From positions 1-32,700 of the forward strand of contig JAUSID010000259.1 of assembly GCA_030648295.1 (NCBI GenBank): a stretch of 32,700 nucleotides of DNA, read 5' to 3'. The stretch is from Opitutaceae bacterium. Its GTDB lineage: Bacteria > Verrucomicrobiota > Verrucomicrobiia > Opitutales > Opitutaceae. The position numbers and the translations under genes are program-made. The notes beneath the pieces were generated by a model. It did no database searches. It saw nothing but the letters and a program-made list of their open reading frames with translations, and had not been told where the DNA came from. Shown here piece after piece: positions 8,049-17,123 of this stretch (position 1 is its first letter; each line of letters starts with the position of its first letter).

Positions 8049-8352
8049 GGGGACAGACACAAATCGGTAGGCACGAAACAATCCGGTGGCAACCAGCCGC
8101 GTGACTTTGCGCCATCGTTCCGCACGCCATAAGCCGCGGCCGGTTCCCGGAGCGCGGGCCTCGATCCCACTCCAAGACATTGCGGGCAAGAGGCCCGCGC
8201 TCCCAGGACAGACGCCGAGCGGATGGCAATCACCGCCGCCCGCGCCTCCGTCGACTCGCGTTCCCTGGTCGCCTACGGCGCCGCCGCAGGCGGGTAAACT
8301 TCCGCGTCTTGCCTGCCTCGCGTTCTTCTATCGCTGTCACGCCGCACGCAGC
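8049..8352. other. Gap between prs and htrA
   Basis: 304 bp without a gene. It contains the short palindromic repeat at 8146-8207. The open frames that run through it are shadows of the flanking genes. Confidence 0.5.
8146..8207. repeat. Short palindromic intergenic element
   Basis: Imperfect terminal inverted repeats cccggagcgcgggcctc and gaggcccgcgctcccagg surround about 27 bp. The ends match those of the larger elements at 15009-15102 and 19882-19977, so this is a short member of that family. Confidence 0.65.
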
Positions 8353-9300
8353 TCAAAAACCCTTCACGCGGAACAATCCGGTGACGCTCGCGTTGGTATT
8401 GATCCGCTGGATCGCCTGGCCGAGGAGCGACGCGATGCTCAGGACCGTGACGGGAATCCCGTGCGGATTGATCGGCGTCGAGTTGGTCGTGATCAATTCA
8501 TCGATCAATCCCGTCTTGAGCCGGTCGATCGCGACCTCGTTGAGAATGCAGTGGCTGACCGCAGCGCGCACGCTCCGGGCGCCGTGCTCACGGAGGATCT
8601 TCGCCGCCGCGCACAGGGTGCCCGCGGTTTCCGTGATGTCGTCCACGAGCAGCACGTCGCAGCCGTCGACCTCGCCGACGACGTTGATCGCCTCCACGTT
8701 GGTCGCGCTCGTGCGCTTCTTGGCCACCAGGGCGAGCCCGGCGCCGAGCACATCGGCATACGCGGCCGCCATTTTCATGCCGCCCACGTCCGGCGAGCAC
8801 ACGATGAGCCGCTCGGTCTTTATCCCCGAGAGATGCTCGAAGAAAACCGGCGACGCGTAGAGGTGATCGACCGGGATGTCGAAGAACCCCTGGATCTGCT
8901 GCGAGTGCAGGTCCATCGTCAAAATGCGGTTGGCGCCGGCCGCGACGATGAGATTCGCCACGAGTTTCGCGGTGATCGGCACGCGGGGCTGATCCTTGCG
9001 GTCCTGCCGGGCGTAGCCGTAAAACGGCAGCACCGCGGTGATCCGCTGTGCGGACGCGCGGCGCGCGGCGTCCATCATGATCAGCAACTCCATCAGGTTG
9101 TGATTCGATGGCGGGCAGGTCGATTGGATGATGAAAACATCCTGGCCGCGGATGTTCTCGTTGATCTTCACGAACGATTCGCCGTCGGGAAAGCTCGTGA
9201 CGGTCGCCTCGCCGAGCGGCTCGCCGATCGAGCGGCAGATTTCCTCGGCCAGTGGCCGGTTGGAGTTACCCGTGAAGATTTTAAGCCGCGACTCGCTCAT
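8353..9300 (-). CDS. prs: Ribose-phosphate pyrophosphokinase
   Basis: Makes PRPP from ribose 5-phosphate and ATP, feeding PyrE, PurD and histidine or NAD synthesis. The ATG at 9300 gives 315 residues, the usual length; a GTG at 9321 would add seven. Motifs include KIFTGNSNRPLAEEI at the start, FPDGESFVKINENIRG, the ATP-binding PFYGYARQDRKDQPR, the DLHSQQIQGFFD region and the PRPP loop DVLLVDDITETAGTL (usually DDxxDTAGT). It starts 27 bp after the lpxD stop, so it probably belongs to the bamA-ompH-lpxD operon, although no Shine-Dalgarno site is seen. Confidence 0.95.
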   Translation of the reverse strand: MSESRLKIFTGNSNRPLAEEICRSIGEPLGEATVTSFPDGESFVKINENIRGQDVFIIQSTCPPSNHNLMELLIMMDAARRASAQRITAVLPFYGYARQDRKDQPRVPITAKLVANLIVAAGANRILTMDLHSQQIQGFFDIPVDHLYASPVFFEHLSGIKTERLIVCSPDVGGMKMAAAYADVLGAGLALVAKKRTSATNVEAINVVGEVDGCDVLLVDDITETAGTLCAAAKILREHGARSVRAAVSHCILNEVAIDRLKTGLIDELITTNSTPINPHGIPVTVLSIASLLGQAIQRINTNASVTGLFRVKGF

Positions 9301-9327
9301 GGAGCGGCGATGTTGGGGCACGGACGG

Positions 9328-10380
9328 TCAGGAGGAAGACATTTTTGCTTCCCGCAACTGCTCCTCGAGCGAATCGACGCGCTTGAACAAGTCGGGCAGC
9401 CGCTGCTGCAATACCGCGATTCGCCTTTCCAGCAAGTAAGGAATGGCCGGCGTGCCGTTGATGAAGCTGCCGGCGGAAACATCGGTCGTGATGCCAGCCT
9501 GACCGCCCGCCTTCGTCCCCTTGCCAATTTTGATATGGCCACCGACACCGACCTGACCGCCAAGCACGACGTAATCTTCGAGCGTGGTGCTGCCGGAGAT
9601 GCCCACTTGGGAAACCAGGAGGCAGTGTCGTCCAATGACGACGTTGTGACCAATCTGGACCAGGTTGTCGATTTTCGTGCCCTCCCCCACCACGGTCCGG
9701 CTGAACCTCGCGCGATCCAGCGTGGAGTTTGCGCCCACCTCGACGTCGTCGCCAAGCACGACGATTCCGACCTGCGGGATTTTTTCATGACGCCCATGCA
9801 CGAACTCGTAGCCAAAACCGTCCGCGCCGACGATCGCCCCGGGCTGCAACCGCACGCGCTTGCCGAGGGAACATTCGGTCGCGACGACACTGCCGGGCAT
9901 GAGCCAGCAGTCCTCACTGATGACGGCGTTGCGGCCGACGAAAACCTGGGCCTGAAGGTGGGCGCGCTCGCTGATGATCGCTCCCGACTCGACGACGCAC
10001 AGCGGGCCGATGGTCGCGGACCGCGCGACCTGCGCGCCGGGATCGACCGCGGCGCTTGGGTGGATGCCCGGCTCGGGCCTGGGCCACAGCGCGAGTTCAA
10101 TCCGCGCACAGATGCGCGCGAGCGCCACCGAGGGATTCTCCGTCAGCAGGAACAGCTGGTTGGACTTCGGCTCACCGACATAATCAACCGGGAGCAGGAC
10201 AATGGACGCGCCGGTGCCGGCGACTTCGCCCTTGTACTTCGCATTGCCGAGAAACGACAGCTCGCCCGATGTCGCCTCCGCCAATGCCGCGAGCCCTCGA
10301 ATCGTCTCACTTGTGAAGCCTCGCGCCGCCTTAGGTTGAATGATGGCCGCGACCTCCGCAGCCGTAAACGAAACCTGCAT
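9328..10380 (-). CDS. lpxD: UDP-3-O-acylglucosamine N-acyltransferase
   Basis: Third enzyme of lipid A synthesis: it adds the second hydroxyacyl chain to UDP-3-O-acylglucosamine, using acyl-ACP. The 350-residue protein has an N-terminal uridine-binding part (to about 100) and a long left-handed beta-helix of hexapeptide repeats (about 108-320). His245 in [10 protein letters not shown] is the likely catalytic base. A C-terminal helical extension with a coiled-coil look follows ([20 protein letters not shown]). It starts 2 bp after ompH ends. Its presence argues for lipid A in this organism. Confidence 0.95.
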   Translation of the reverse strand: MQVSFTAAEVAAIIQPKAARGFTSETIRGLAALAEATSGELSFLGNAKYKGEVAGTGASIVLLPVDYVGEPKSNQLFLLTENPSVALARICARIELALWPRPEPGIHPSAAVDPGAQVARSATIGPLCVVESGAIISERAHLQAQVFVGRNAVISEDCWLMPGSVVATECSLGKRVRLQPGAIVGADGFGYEFVHGRHEKIPQVGIVVLGDDVEVGANSTLDRARFSRTVVGEGTKIDNLVQIGHNVVIGRHCLLVSQVGISGSTTLEDYVVLGGQVGVGGHIKIGKGTKAGGQAGITTDVSAGSFINGTPAIPYLLERRIAVLQQRLPDLFKRVDSLEEQLREAKMSSS

Positions 10381-10382
10381 GA

Positions 10383-11090
10383 TTACTTCTTGCCCTTGGC
10401 GCCACCCACACCGGGGAACGTCACGGCGGGAGCGGAGCCGCCAGCCGGCAAGGCCGTCCCGGGTGACGTCGACGTCGACGCCGCCGGGGTTGCCGGAGCG
10501 GTCGGCGCGCCGGGCGGACGGTCCTTGTTGATCTCCTTCATTACTTCCTCGGTGATTTCGTACGCCGGATCGGCATAGACGATGTTCGAAATGCCGATGA
10601 GCGACGGGCCGGCCTTGTCGACGAGGAGCGTGGCCCCGCGGCGCTTGGCGACGTCGGTCGCGATCTTGCTGATCTCCTCGAGCATCAAGCTGCGGAAGGT
10701 CTGCAACCGCTGTTGCAGCGAATTGCGCGTGTTCTGGATGAAGGTCTGGACCTCGCGCTGTTTCAGCTGGATCCCCTCGAGCTTGCGCTGGGCCTCGCTC
10801 TGCGCCTTGGACTTCGCCTCCGCGGTGAGCGCCGGGTTGTTCGACTGCTCATTTAGGCTCTTGTATTCCTCGACGAGGGCGTTGCCCTCCTTGTTCATCT
10901 TGTCGACCTCTTCCTGCGCCTTCTGGTCGTCACTCTGGATCTTGGCGTTTTGTTCGACGGTCTTGTAGTGGCTGTCGTAGATCTTCGCCATGTCGACGAC
11001 GTTGATCTTGATCGCGGGCTGGGCACGCGCGGCGAGGGAGAAAGCGCCGAATGCCGCGATCGCGACAATGGTTTGAATTGTTTTCTTCAT
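10383..11090 (-). CDS. OmpH/Skp-family periplasmic chaperone
   Basis: Holds unfolded outer-membrane proteins in the periplasm and hands them to the Bam complex. The 235-residue protein has a signal peptide ([24 protein letters not shown]), a long charged coiled coil (about 50-150) and a conserved end of the fold ([20 protein letters not shown]). The last 40 residues are a Pro/Ala/Thr/Ser/Gly-rich tail not typical of Skp. It lies 38 bp downstream of bamA and 2 bp upstream of lpxD, the classical bamA-skp-lpxD order. Confidence 0.93.
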   Translation of the reverse strand: MKKTIQTIVAIAAFGAFSLAARAQPAIKINVVDMAKIYDSHYKTVEQNAKIQSDDQKAQEEVDKMNKEGNALVEEYKSLNEQSNNPALTAEAKSKAQSEAQRKLEGIQLKQREVQTFIQNTRNSLQQRLQTFRSLMLEEISKIATDVAKRRGATLLVDKAGPSLIGISNIVYADPAYEITEEVMKEINKDRPPGAPTAPATPAASTSTSPGTALPAGGSAPAVTFPGVGGAKGKK

Positions 11091-11128
11091 GGGTGAATTT
11101 GGAGAATGAAGGGTAAACCGGAACAGAA

Positions 11129-13507
11129 TCAGAACCGGGTGCCAAAGGAAAAATTGAACTGATTGCCCTTCTTGTTGAGCTTGTCGGCGGTGATGGGGAT
11201 GCCGAAGTCGAGGCTGAGTGGCGCGCCGGCGACAAACAGCCGCAAACCGAAGCCAAAGTTATCGTTATACGTCGAGGGGTTGAAATCGTAGGCCTTCCGG
11301 TTCACGAACCCGGCGTCATAGAAGATGGCGAAACGGATGGGGCTGACGATATCCAGCGAGTATTCCGCGCTGAAGAACCCATAGGTCTTGCCACCGATTG
11401 GCTCGTCGAACTCGTCGCGCGGGCTCACGTCGCGGAATTCGAAGCCACGCAGGTCGTTCGGGCCGCCGAGATAAAACTTGCGGTAGTACGGCACGTCGGT
11501 GCTGTCCCCGAAGTTCTGAATCACGCCGCCGCGGGCAATGAGGCTGAGCACCTGCGCCTGGGTTTCGAAAACGGGGAAGAACTGCGACCCGCGAAACTCC
11601 AGCCGATAGAAGTTGTTGATTTTGCTGCCGCCCAGCGGCCCGCCGGCAAACATGAGGTTCGCCTCCACGCGGTTGCCTGCGGTCGTGTTGATGATTTTGT
11701 CACGGGTGTCACGTTCGAGCTGGAGCGCGATGCTGGACGACGCGTTGCTGCCGGCCAGCGCCTGGATGATGGGCGAGGCGCTGGGCGAGACATCCTGAAT
11801 GTCGAAGATTTCGTACGTGTAACCGAGCCGGCCGTTCCACAATTCGAACAGGTGCTTGCGCAGATAGACTTCGAAGCCGGTCTCAACCTGGCTGTAGAAC
11901 GTGCTGTTGTATTCCGAACTCGTCCGGAAAACGCTGAACCCGAGCGCGAGTTGCCGCTCGAACAGCCATGGCTCCTCGAACGAGAGTACAACCTCGCTCG
12001 ACAGGGAGCCGAGTTGGAGCCGGAGTCGGAACTTCTGGCCGTCGCCTTGGAAGAAGGACCGGCGGTTGAAGATATCGAAATTCGACTGGGAAACTTCGGC
12101 GAACAGCGTCGCGCGCTCAAGTGAGCTGAAGCCCGCACCGAACGTGAGATTGCCGGTGCGGCCCTCGCGCACGGCGATGCGCATGTTGCGGCGGCCGGGT
12201 ATGTTCGTCTCCTGCGGCGTGACGTTCGTGTCCTCGAAGAAGCGCGTGTTCTCGAGCCGCAGTTTGCTGATCTTCATCAGCACGGTGCTGAAAACGTCGC
12301 CCGGGCCGAGCACCAATTCGCGCAGGATCACGATGCTCTTGGTCTTGGTATTGCCCTCGATGACGACCGACTCGACGTTGAACTTCTCGCTCTCGCGGAT
12401 CTGGTACTCGACGTCGATGTTGCCGGTGCCGACATTCGGCTTGCGGAGCAGCCGCACCTGCGTGTCGAGGTAGCCGTCCTTGCCGTAGAAGTCCTCCAGC
12501 CGCTCGCGATCGCTATCGAGCTTGGAGGGCGTAAACACCGAACCCTTCCGCTGCCGCACGACGCGGCCGAGCAGCCGCGAATCGAACAGCTTGTTGCCGT
12601 CGAACGACACCTCGCCGATCCGATACTGCCGGCCTTCATTGATCGTGACGACGAGTACCAGCCGGTCCGGCCGCGGGTAGTTGAACATCACCTTGTCCTG
12701 CGGGATATCGACGTCGAGAAAGCCCTGTTCGCGATAGTAGTCGCGCAATTTGTCGAGGTCGTCCTCGAACTGGTCGTCCTTGAACCGGCCCGAACCCGTG
12801 AGCCACGAAAACACCCACCACTTCTTGGTTTCCATCTGGCCGCGCAGTTTGCGCGGCGCCACGTGCGCGTTGCCGGCAAACTTGATGTCCGATATTTTGA
12901 CCTTCGCGCCTTCGCGGATCTTGAAAATGACGGTGCCGAATCCGCCCACGCGATCGCGGTCGATCGTGTAATTGATGTTAACCTGGTTGTATCCAGCCTT
13001 CTGGTAGTACTCGCGCAGCTTCTCCGCGTCCTCCTTCACCTGGCGCTCGTCCAAGGCGAGGTTCGGCCGAATCTTCACTTCCTTCTCCAGCCGGGCGGAC
13101 TTGACCTTCTGGTTGCCCTCGAACTTGACCGCGAACACCCGAAACTTCGGCGTGACCTCGACCACCAGGTTGAACGTGTTGCCGTCGACCGGTTCGTGTT
13201 TGACCTCGATGAACTCGAACAACCCGGTCCGGTAGAGCGACCGAATGTCGCGATCGAGCATGAGTTCGTCAAACTCGCCGCCTTCGCGGATCTGCATGTT
13301 GGCCCGGACGACCTGCTCGTTAACGTTCGCCGTACCGACGAACTTGATCGCGATTGTTCCAACCTTGTAAGTTGCTGGCTGATTAGGACCCTGAGGAGCG
13401 GCAGGCGCTTGCGCCGCCTTTAGGTTTCCTCCCCCGACGACCGCCCAACTGAGCGCAAAAAGAAGATAGGCGACCCTGCGAGCAGGGTTACTGATGAAAG
13501 TTTTCAA
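11129..13507 (-). CDS. bamA: Outer-membrane protein assembly factor BamA
   Basis: Inserts beta-barrel proteins into the outer membrane. The 792-residue protein has a signal peptide, five POTRA-type domains (about 45-420, for example VVEVTPKFRVFAVKFEGNQK and DVEYQIRESEKFNVESVVIEGN) and a C-terminal beta barrel with GGPNDLRGFEFRDVSPRD (the L6-like RGF motif) and a final Phe (FSFGTRF). The frame must start at TTG 13507, because no ATG occurs before the first POTRA domain. This start lies inside the last codons of dnaB, an overlap of 20 bp, so translation is probably coupled to dnaB. Confidence 0.95.
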   Translation of the reverse strand: MKTFISNPARRVAYLLFALSWAVVGGGNLKAAQAPAAPQGPNQPATYKVGTIAIKFVGTANVNEQVVRANMQIREGGEFDELMLDRDIRSLYRTGLFEFIEVKHEPVDGNTFNLVVEVTPKFRVFAVKFEGNQKVKSARLEKEVKIRPNLALDERQVKEDAEKLREYYQKAGYNQVNINYTIDRDRVGGFGTVIFKIREGAKVKISDIKFAGNAHVAPRKLRGQMETKKWWVFSWLTGSGRFKDDQFEDDLDKLRDYYREQGFLDVDIPQDKVMFNYPRPDRLVLVVTINEGRQYRIGEVSFDGNKLFDSRLLGRVVRQRKGSVFTPSKLDSDRERLEDFYGKDGYLDTQVRLLRKPNVGTGNIDVEYQIRESEKFNVESVVIEGNTKTKSIVILRELVLGPGDVFSTVLMKISKLRLENTRFFEDTNVTPQETNIPGRRNMRIAVREGRTGNLTFGAGFSSLERATLFAEVSQSNFDIFNRRSFFQGDGQKFRLRLQLGSLSSEVVLSFEEPWLFERQLALGFSVFRTSSEYNSTFYSQVETGFEVYLRKHLFELWNGRLGYTYEIFDIQDVSPSASPIIQALAGSNASSSIALQLERDTRDKIINTTAGNRVEANLMFAGGPLGGSKINNFYRLEFRGSQFFPVFETQAQVLSLIARGGVIQNFGDSTDVPYYRKFYLGGPNDLRGFEFRDVSPRDEFDEPIGGKTYGFFSAEYSLDIVSPIRFAIFYDAGFVNRKAYDFNPSTYNDNFGFGLRLFVAGAPLSLDFGIPITADKLNKKGNQFNFSFGTRF

Positions 13508-14882
13508 AGCGGGTGATGTCTCGGAGGAAAGTAAGTCGCAGTTCTCCTACCGGGCCGTTTCGTTGCTTGGCAACGATTAACTCCGCCGAGTCTGCCGCCA
13601 CCTGGAATTTTTCATCTGCATCTTTGGGCCGGGCCAGTATGAGAACCACATCTGCGTCTTGCTCGATTGATCCAGACTCGCGCAGATCGGACAGCTTCGG
13701 ATTGCGGTTATCCTTTTCGGACGAGCGATTCAGCTGGGATAATACAAGCACGGGGACGTCGAGTTCCTTCGCAAGTGCCTTCAATCCGCGGGATGCCTCC
13801 GCCACCTGCTGTTCGCGCGGAACACGCGGGTCGGTCGGGCTGAGTAGTTGCAAGTAATCAACCACAATGAACCCCAAGGGGCTCCGCGAGTGGACGCGGC
13901 GGGCCTTGGCCCGGAGCTGCATGATCGAAATGGCGCTGGAGTCGTCGATGAAGATGGGCGCCTTCGAAAACTCGTCGGCCGCCTCGAGCAGCCGGTTTTG
14001 CTCCTCGCCGTTCTTCGAGAGCAGGCCGTCGCGCAGCAGCTTCATGTTCACCCGCGCCCGCGAACAGAGCATGCGCAACGCGAGCTGCGAGGCGCCCATT
14101 TCGAGCGAGAAGAGCAGGACGGCGGTCGGCGCGCCTTTTTTGGGCAACGCGGCGGCCTCGGCAAAATTCAACGCCAGCGACGTTTTTCCCATCGAGGGGC
14201 GCGCCGCGAGGATGATCATTTCCTGGCGCTGGAAACCCCACATGAAATTGTCGAGGTCCTTGAACCCCGAGGAAATTCCCGTGAGCTCCCCCTTCTTCAT
14301 CATCATTTTCGTGATGACGTTCATCGCCTCGCGCGTGGGCTCGCGCATCTGCTTCGCCGATTCGCTGACGCGATTCTGCGTGACGGAAAAGATCTTCGTC
14401 TCGACCTGATCGACGAACTCGTCGATGCCGCCGGAGAAATTGTAGCAGTCCTCGACCGCGCCCGTGGCCGAGCGGATGATTTCGCGCAGCAGTGCCTGCT
14501 CGCGAACCTTCTCGATGAAATAACCCGCCTGCGCCGTGGTCGGAATCCGACTGCTGACCTGCGTTAGAAAAGCGTACCCGCCGACGGCATCGAGCTGCCG
14601 CGATGTTTTCAGCTCCTCGGCCACGACCGAAATGTCGATCGGCGCCTGCCGGTTGTAGAGCTCGAGCAGCCGCTCGAAGATGATCCCGTGCTTGTGATCG
14701 TAGAACGATTCGGGGCGTATCCGCGCTTCCAGACACCGCGACAGCACATCGGCGCCATCGAGCAGACAGCACGACAACAAATACTCTTCGGCTTCAATGC
14801 TGTGGGGAAGACTGCGCCCGGCGGCGGGAGGAACGGGGGCGGCGAGCGATCGGACGGGGGAGCTGGAGGTCTCTTTTACCAT
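13488..14882 (-). CDS. dnaB: Replicative DNA helicase DnaB
   Basis: Hexameric 5'-3' helicase that unwinds DNA at the replication fork. The 464-residue protein has an N-terminal primase-interaction domain (LPHSIEAEEYLLSCCL onward, about 25-130), a linker, and a RecA-type ATPase: Walker A RPSMGKTS at 228-235, Walker B FIVVDYLQLL around 338-347, and LRESGSIEQDADVV near 400-413. There is no sign of an intein. It is upstream of bamA and overlaps it, an unusual pairing of replication with envelope genes. The gap to the greA-like gene holds a palindromic repeat. Confidence 0.95.
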   Translation of the reverse strand: MVKETSSSPVRSLAAPVPPAAGRSLPHSIEAEEYLLSCCLLDGADVLSRCLEARIRPESFYDHKHGIIFERLLELYNRQAPIDISVVAEELKTSRQLDAVGGYAFLTQVSSRIPTTAQAGYFIEKVREQALLREIIRSATGAVEDCYNFSGGIDEFVDQVETKIFSVTQNRVSESAKQMREPTREAMNVITKMMMKKGELTGISSGFKDLDNFMWGFQRQEMIILAARPSMGKTSLALNFAEAAALPKKGAPTAVLLFSLEMGASQLALRMLCSRARVNMKLLRDGLLSKNGEEQNRLLEAADEFSKAPIFIDDSSAISIMQLRAKARRVHSRSPLGFIVVDYLQLLSPTDPRVPREQQVAEASRGLKALAKELDVPVLVLSQLNRSSEKDNRNPKLSDLRESGSIEQDADVVLILARPKDADEKFQVAADSAELIVAKQRNGPVGELRLTFLRDITRFENFHQ

Positions 14883-15008
14883 GGCGCGAACGGGGCAAAA
14901 TCGGGGGGCTGATCACACATGGCGAGAGGAATGAGCTCACATTCTCCAAACATCTTATTCAGATGTGAACAGCGGTGAATTCGTGAATAACGGCGGCACG
15001 GCGCCTTT

Positions 15009-15102
15009 CCTGGGAGCGCGGGCAGCCTGCCCGCCGTAGCCTTGGCGAAGGTGGGTCTCGCCCGCATCACCACGGAGCGGGCGAGACGCCCGCGCTCCCA
15101 GG
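15009..15102. repeat. Palindromic MITE-like element, copy A
   Basis: 94 bp bounded by terminal inverted repeats cctgggagcgcggg and cccgcgctcccagg. The interior contains gcagcctgcccgccgtagcc and cttggcgaaggtgggtctc. It is nearly identical to copy B at 19882-19977. It lies between greA-like and dnaB. Confidence 0.85.
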
Positions 15103-15159
15103 CCAGAGCCGCAGGCGGCAATCGGCCGCCGTTGGCTTGAAAAGTCAGTGGCTTCAGCC

Positions 15160-17010
15160 TCAGCTCGCGCTCTTGTCCGCGTAGCGGCTGATGTTGACGA
15201 TGGTGTAGTCGTCCTCGCCGCCGACGGCCTTCACCTTGACCGAGTCACCGCGCTTCTTTCCGAGCAGGGCGGCGCCGAACGCCGTCTTGTAGGAAATGAC
15301 GTGGTTTTCCGGATCACCGTCCCAGCCACCGAGAATCGTGTAGGTTGTCATCGCCCCGGAAGCGTTGTTCTTCACCTCGACGACGGTGCCGACACCGACT
15401 TGATCGACGGAGGTATCCTTGAAATCGGTCACGCGCGCGCGGGCGAGATCGCGCTCGAGTTGCGCCTTCTGCGCCATGAGCACGGTCTGGTCCTGCTTCG
15501 CCATCTTGAATTCGGAATTCTCGCGCAAATCGCCGTGTTCGCGCGCCGCCGCGATCGCCTTGGAGTTTTCCGGAATCCGCTTCGCGACGATCGTTTCGTA
15601 TTCCTCGCGCTTCCGGTCGTAGCTCGCGCGCGACACCTGCAACTGTTCTTCCTTCCCTTCCGCGTCGGCGGCGACGAGTGACTGGATCTTCGGGAAAATC
15701 TTGATGAACCGGGCGAGCAGCGACTTTTTCGTCAGCTCCTCGAATCCCTGGTTGAGCATGAGCGTGTTCGCCAAATCGCGGGCCGTCTCCGGATCCGCCG
15801 TTGAAAGCAGGTCCGAGATCAGATCCGGATCCTCGCTCAGGATGTCGCCCAGCGGAATCCGCCGGGCGCTCGAGGCCTGGAGCGCCTCGTAATCGATGGC
15901 AAAGAAGATGGCGCTCAGCAGCCGCGGCGTGATCAGGTCGTGCAGCAGCTTCGCGAATTTCTTCGAATGCCGATTCTTGACGATCCAAAGCAGCACCGGC
16001 GCGCGCAGGTTCTGCTCGGTCTGCCAGCGCTTCAGGGTCGCGGCGAGTTCATCGGCATGGCCGTGCTCGACCAGGAAGTTGATCACCTCGGTCGTGAACT
16101 TGCCCTGCGACGTCTTGAGCAGGTTGAAAAGAATGTCGCGCGACTCGATCGGATGTGTCTCCTGAATCAGATTGAGGAAACGCGACTGGAACTGCACCGG
16201 AATCTTCTCCGCGATGCCGGGCAGGTCGCGCACGTTCGCGATCAGCTGCGCCTGCGTCGGCTCGAAAGCCGTGTCGACGCTCAGCGCCTTGGCCAGATCG
16301 TCACGAATGGCGGCACCATAGAGTCGCTCGGCCGAATTGATTTGATTCGAATCCTTCACCGCGTCGCCGACGCCCTTCAGCACGGTCGTGAGATCGCCCT
16401 TGACCTCCTTCTTGCCGATCGCGCCGAGGAGTTCCTCCGCCAGCAGGATCCGCCGGCGGGCGGAGCGCGTCGTATTGAACTGTTCGAGGATCTCGTCCTC
16501 GGCTGAAACCGGGATATCGCGGACGATGTAACACTCGGTCTTCTTTTCCGGCACGGCGACACGGGGATCCTTGGCGACCAGCTTCTTCGCCGCCGACCAC
16601 CACTTCTTGAATTTTTCCTCGCCGATCACCTGCGCGAGCGTGATCTCCAGCTCGATCGCGGTGGCGGCGTTGTTCGGATAGGCCTGCAGCCCCTCGACGA
16701 CCAGCTGCGCCGGATCATCGGCCGCGAGCTCGGTGATCCGCTTCGGCTCCGTTTCCTTGCGCACCAGCAGATGGTTCTTCGGCAACACGTCCATGGTGCC
16801 GATGCAAAACGCCGGGTCCATCGCGTGCGCTTTCTTGCCCTTGAAATCGATAATCAGCTTCTGCGAAGCCTCGTCGTAGCTCTTGATTTGGCCAAAACCC
16901 CAGCTCCGATGAACCACGTAGGCGCCGGGGTCCATCGACTCGAGTTTGGCTTTATCCGCCTTCAAGGTCGGTGATTTGGCGATTAGCGCGGAAACAGCTT
17001 CGGAATTCAT
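15160..17010 (-). CDS. greA: Long GreA-type transcription elongation factor with a large N-terminal extension
   Basis: GreA rescues backtracked RNA polymerase by promoting transcript cleavage. Residues about 460-612 match GreA: a coiled coil with tip acidic residues in AREHGDLRENSEF (Asp494, Glu497) and the C-terminal FKBP-like domain (GTVVEVKNNASG, VISYKTAFGAALLGKKRGD). Normal GreA has about 158 residues; this protein has 616. The N terminus (about 25-80, YVVHRSWGFGQIKSYD and IIDFKGKKAHAM) resembles a small CarD/KOW-like beta barrel, and about 80-455 is helical without a recognised family. Very long GreA proteins are known in Chlamydiae and other PVC bacteria. It diverges from rsmB. Confidence 0.9.
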   Translation of the reverse strand: MNSEAVSALIAKSPTLKADKAKLESMDPGAYVVHRSWGFGQIKSYDEASQKLIIDFKGKKAHAMDPAFCIGTMDVLPKNHLLVRKETEPKRITELAADDPAQLVVEGLQAYPNNAATAIELEITLAQVIGEEKFKKWWSAAKKLVAKDPRVAVPEKKTECYIVRDIPVSAEDEILEQFNTTRSARRRILLAEELLGAIGKKEVKGDLTTVLKGVGDAVKDSNQINSAERLYGAAIRDDLAKALSVDTAFEPTQAQLIANVRDLPGIAEKIPVQFQSRFLNLIQETHPIESRDILFNLLKTSQGKFTTEVINFLVEHGHADELAATLKRWQTEQNLRAPVLLWIVKNRHSKKFAKLLHDLITPRLLSAIFFAIDYEALQASSARRIPLGDILSEDPDLISDLLSTADPETARDLANTLMLNQGFEELTKKSLLARFIKIFPKIQSLVAADAEGKEEQLQVSRASYDRKREEYETIVAKRIPENSKAIAAAREHGDLRENSEFKMAKQDQTVLMAQKAQLERDLARARVTDFKDTSVDQVGVGTVVEVKNNASGAMTTYTILGGWDGDPENHVISYKTAFGAALLGKKRGDSVKVKAVGGEDDYTIVNISRYADKSAS

Positions 17011-17123
17011 GATTGCGTGAGTGGAGGCCTGAACGGGAGAGTTGAGCGGACAATGTCTAACCTTGTCAAATCACGTGTCAAAACCCCGGGGACCAAGCGT
17101 CTTGGCAGCGGTCCGAAGGGCCG

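Noticed and set aside
8086-10578. 830-codon plus-strand open frame opposite prs and lpxD
   Set aside because: It lies antisense to two clear core genes and shows no domain. Long antisense frames are expected in GC-rich DNA.
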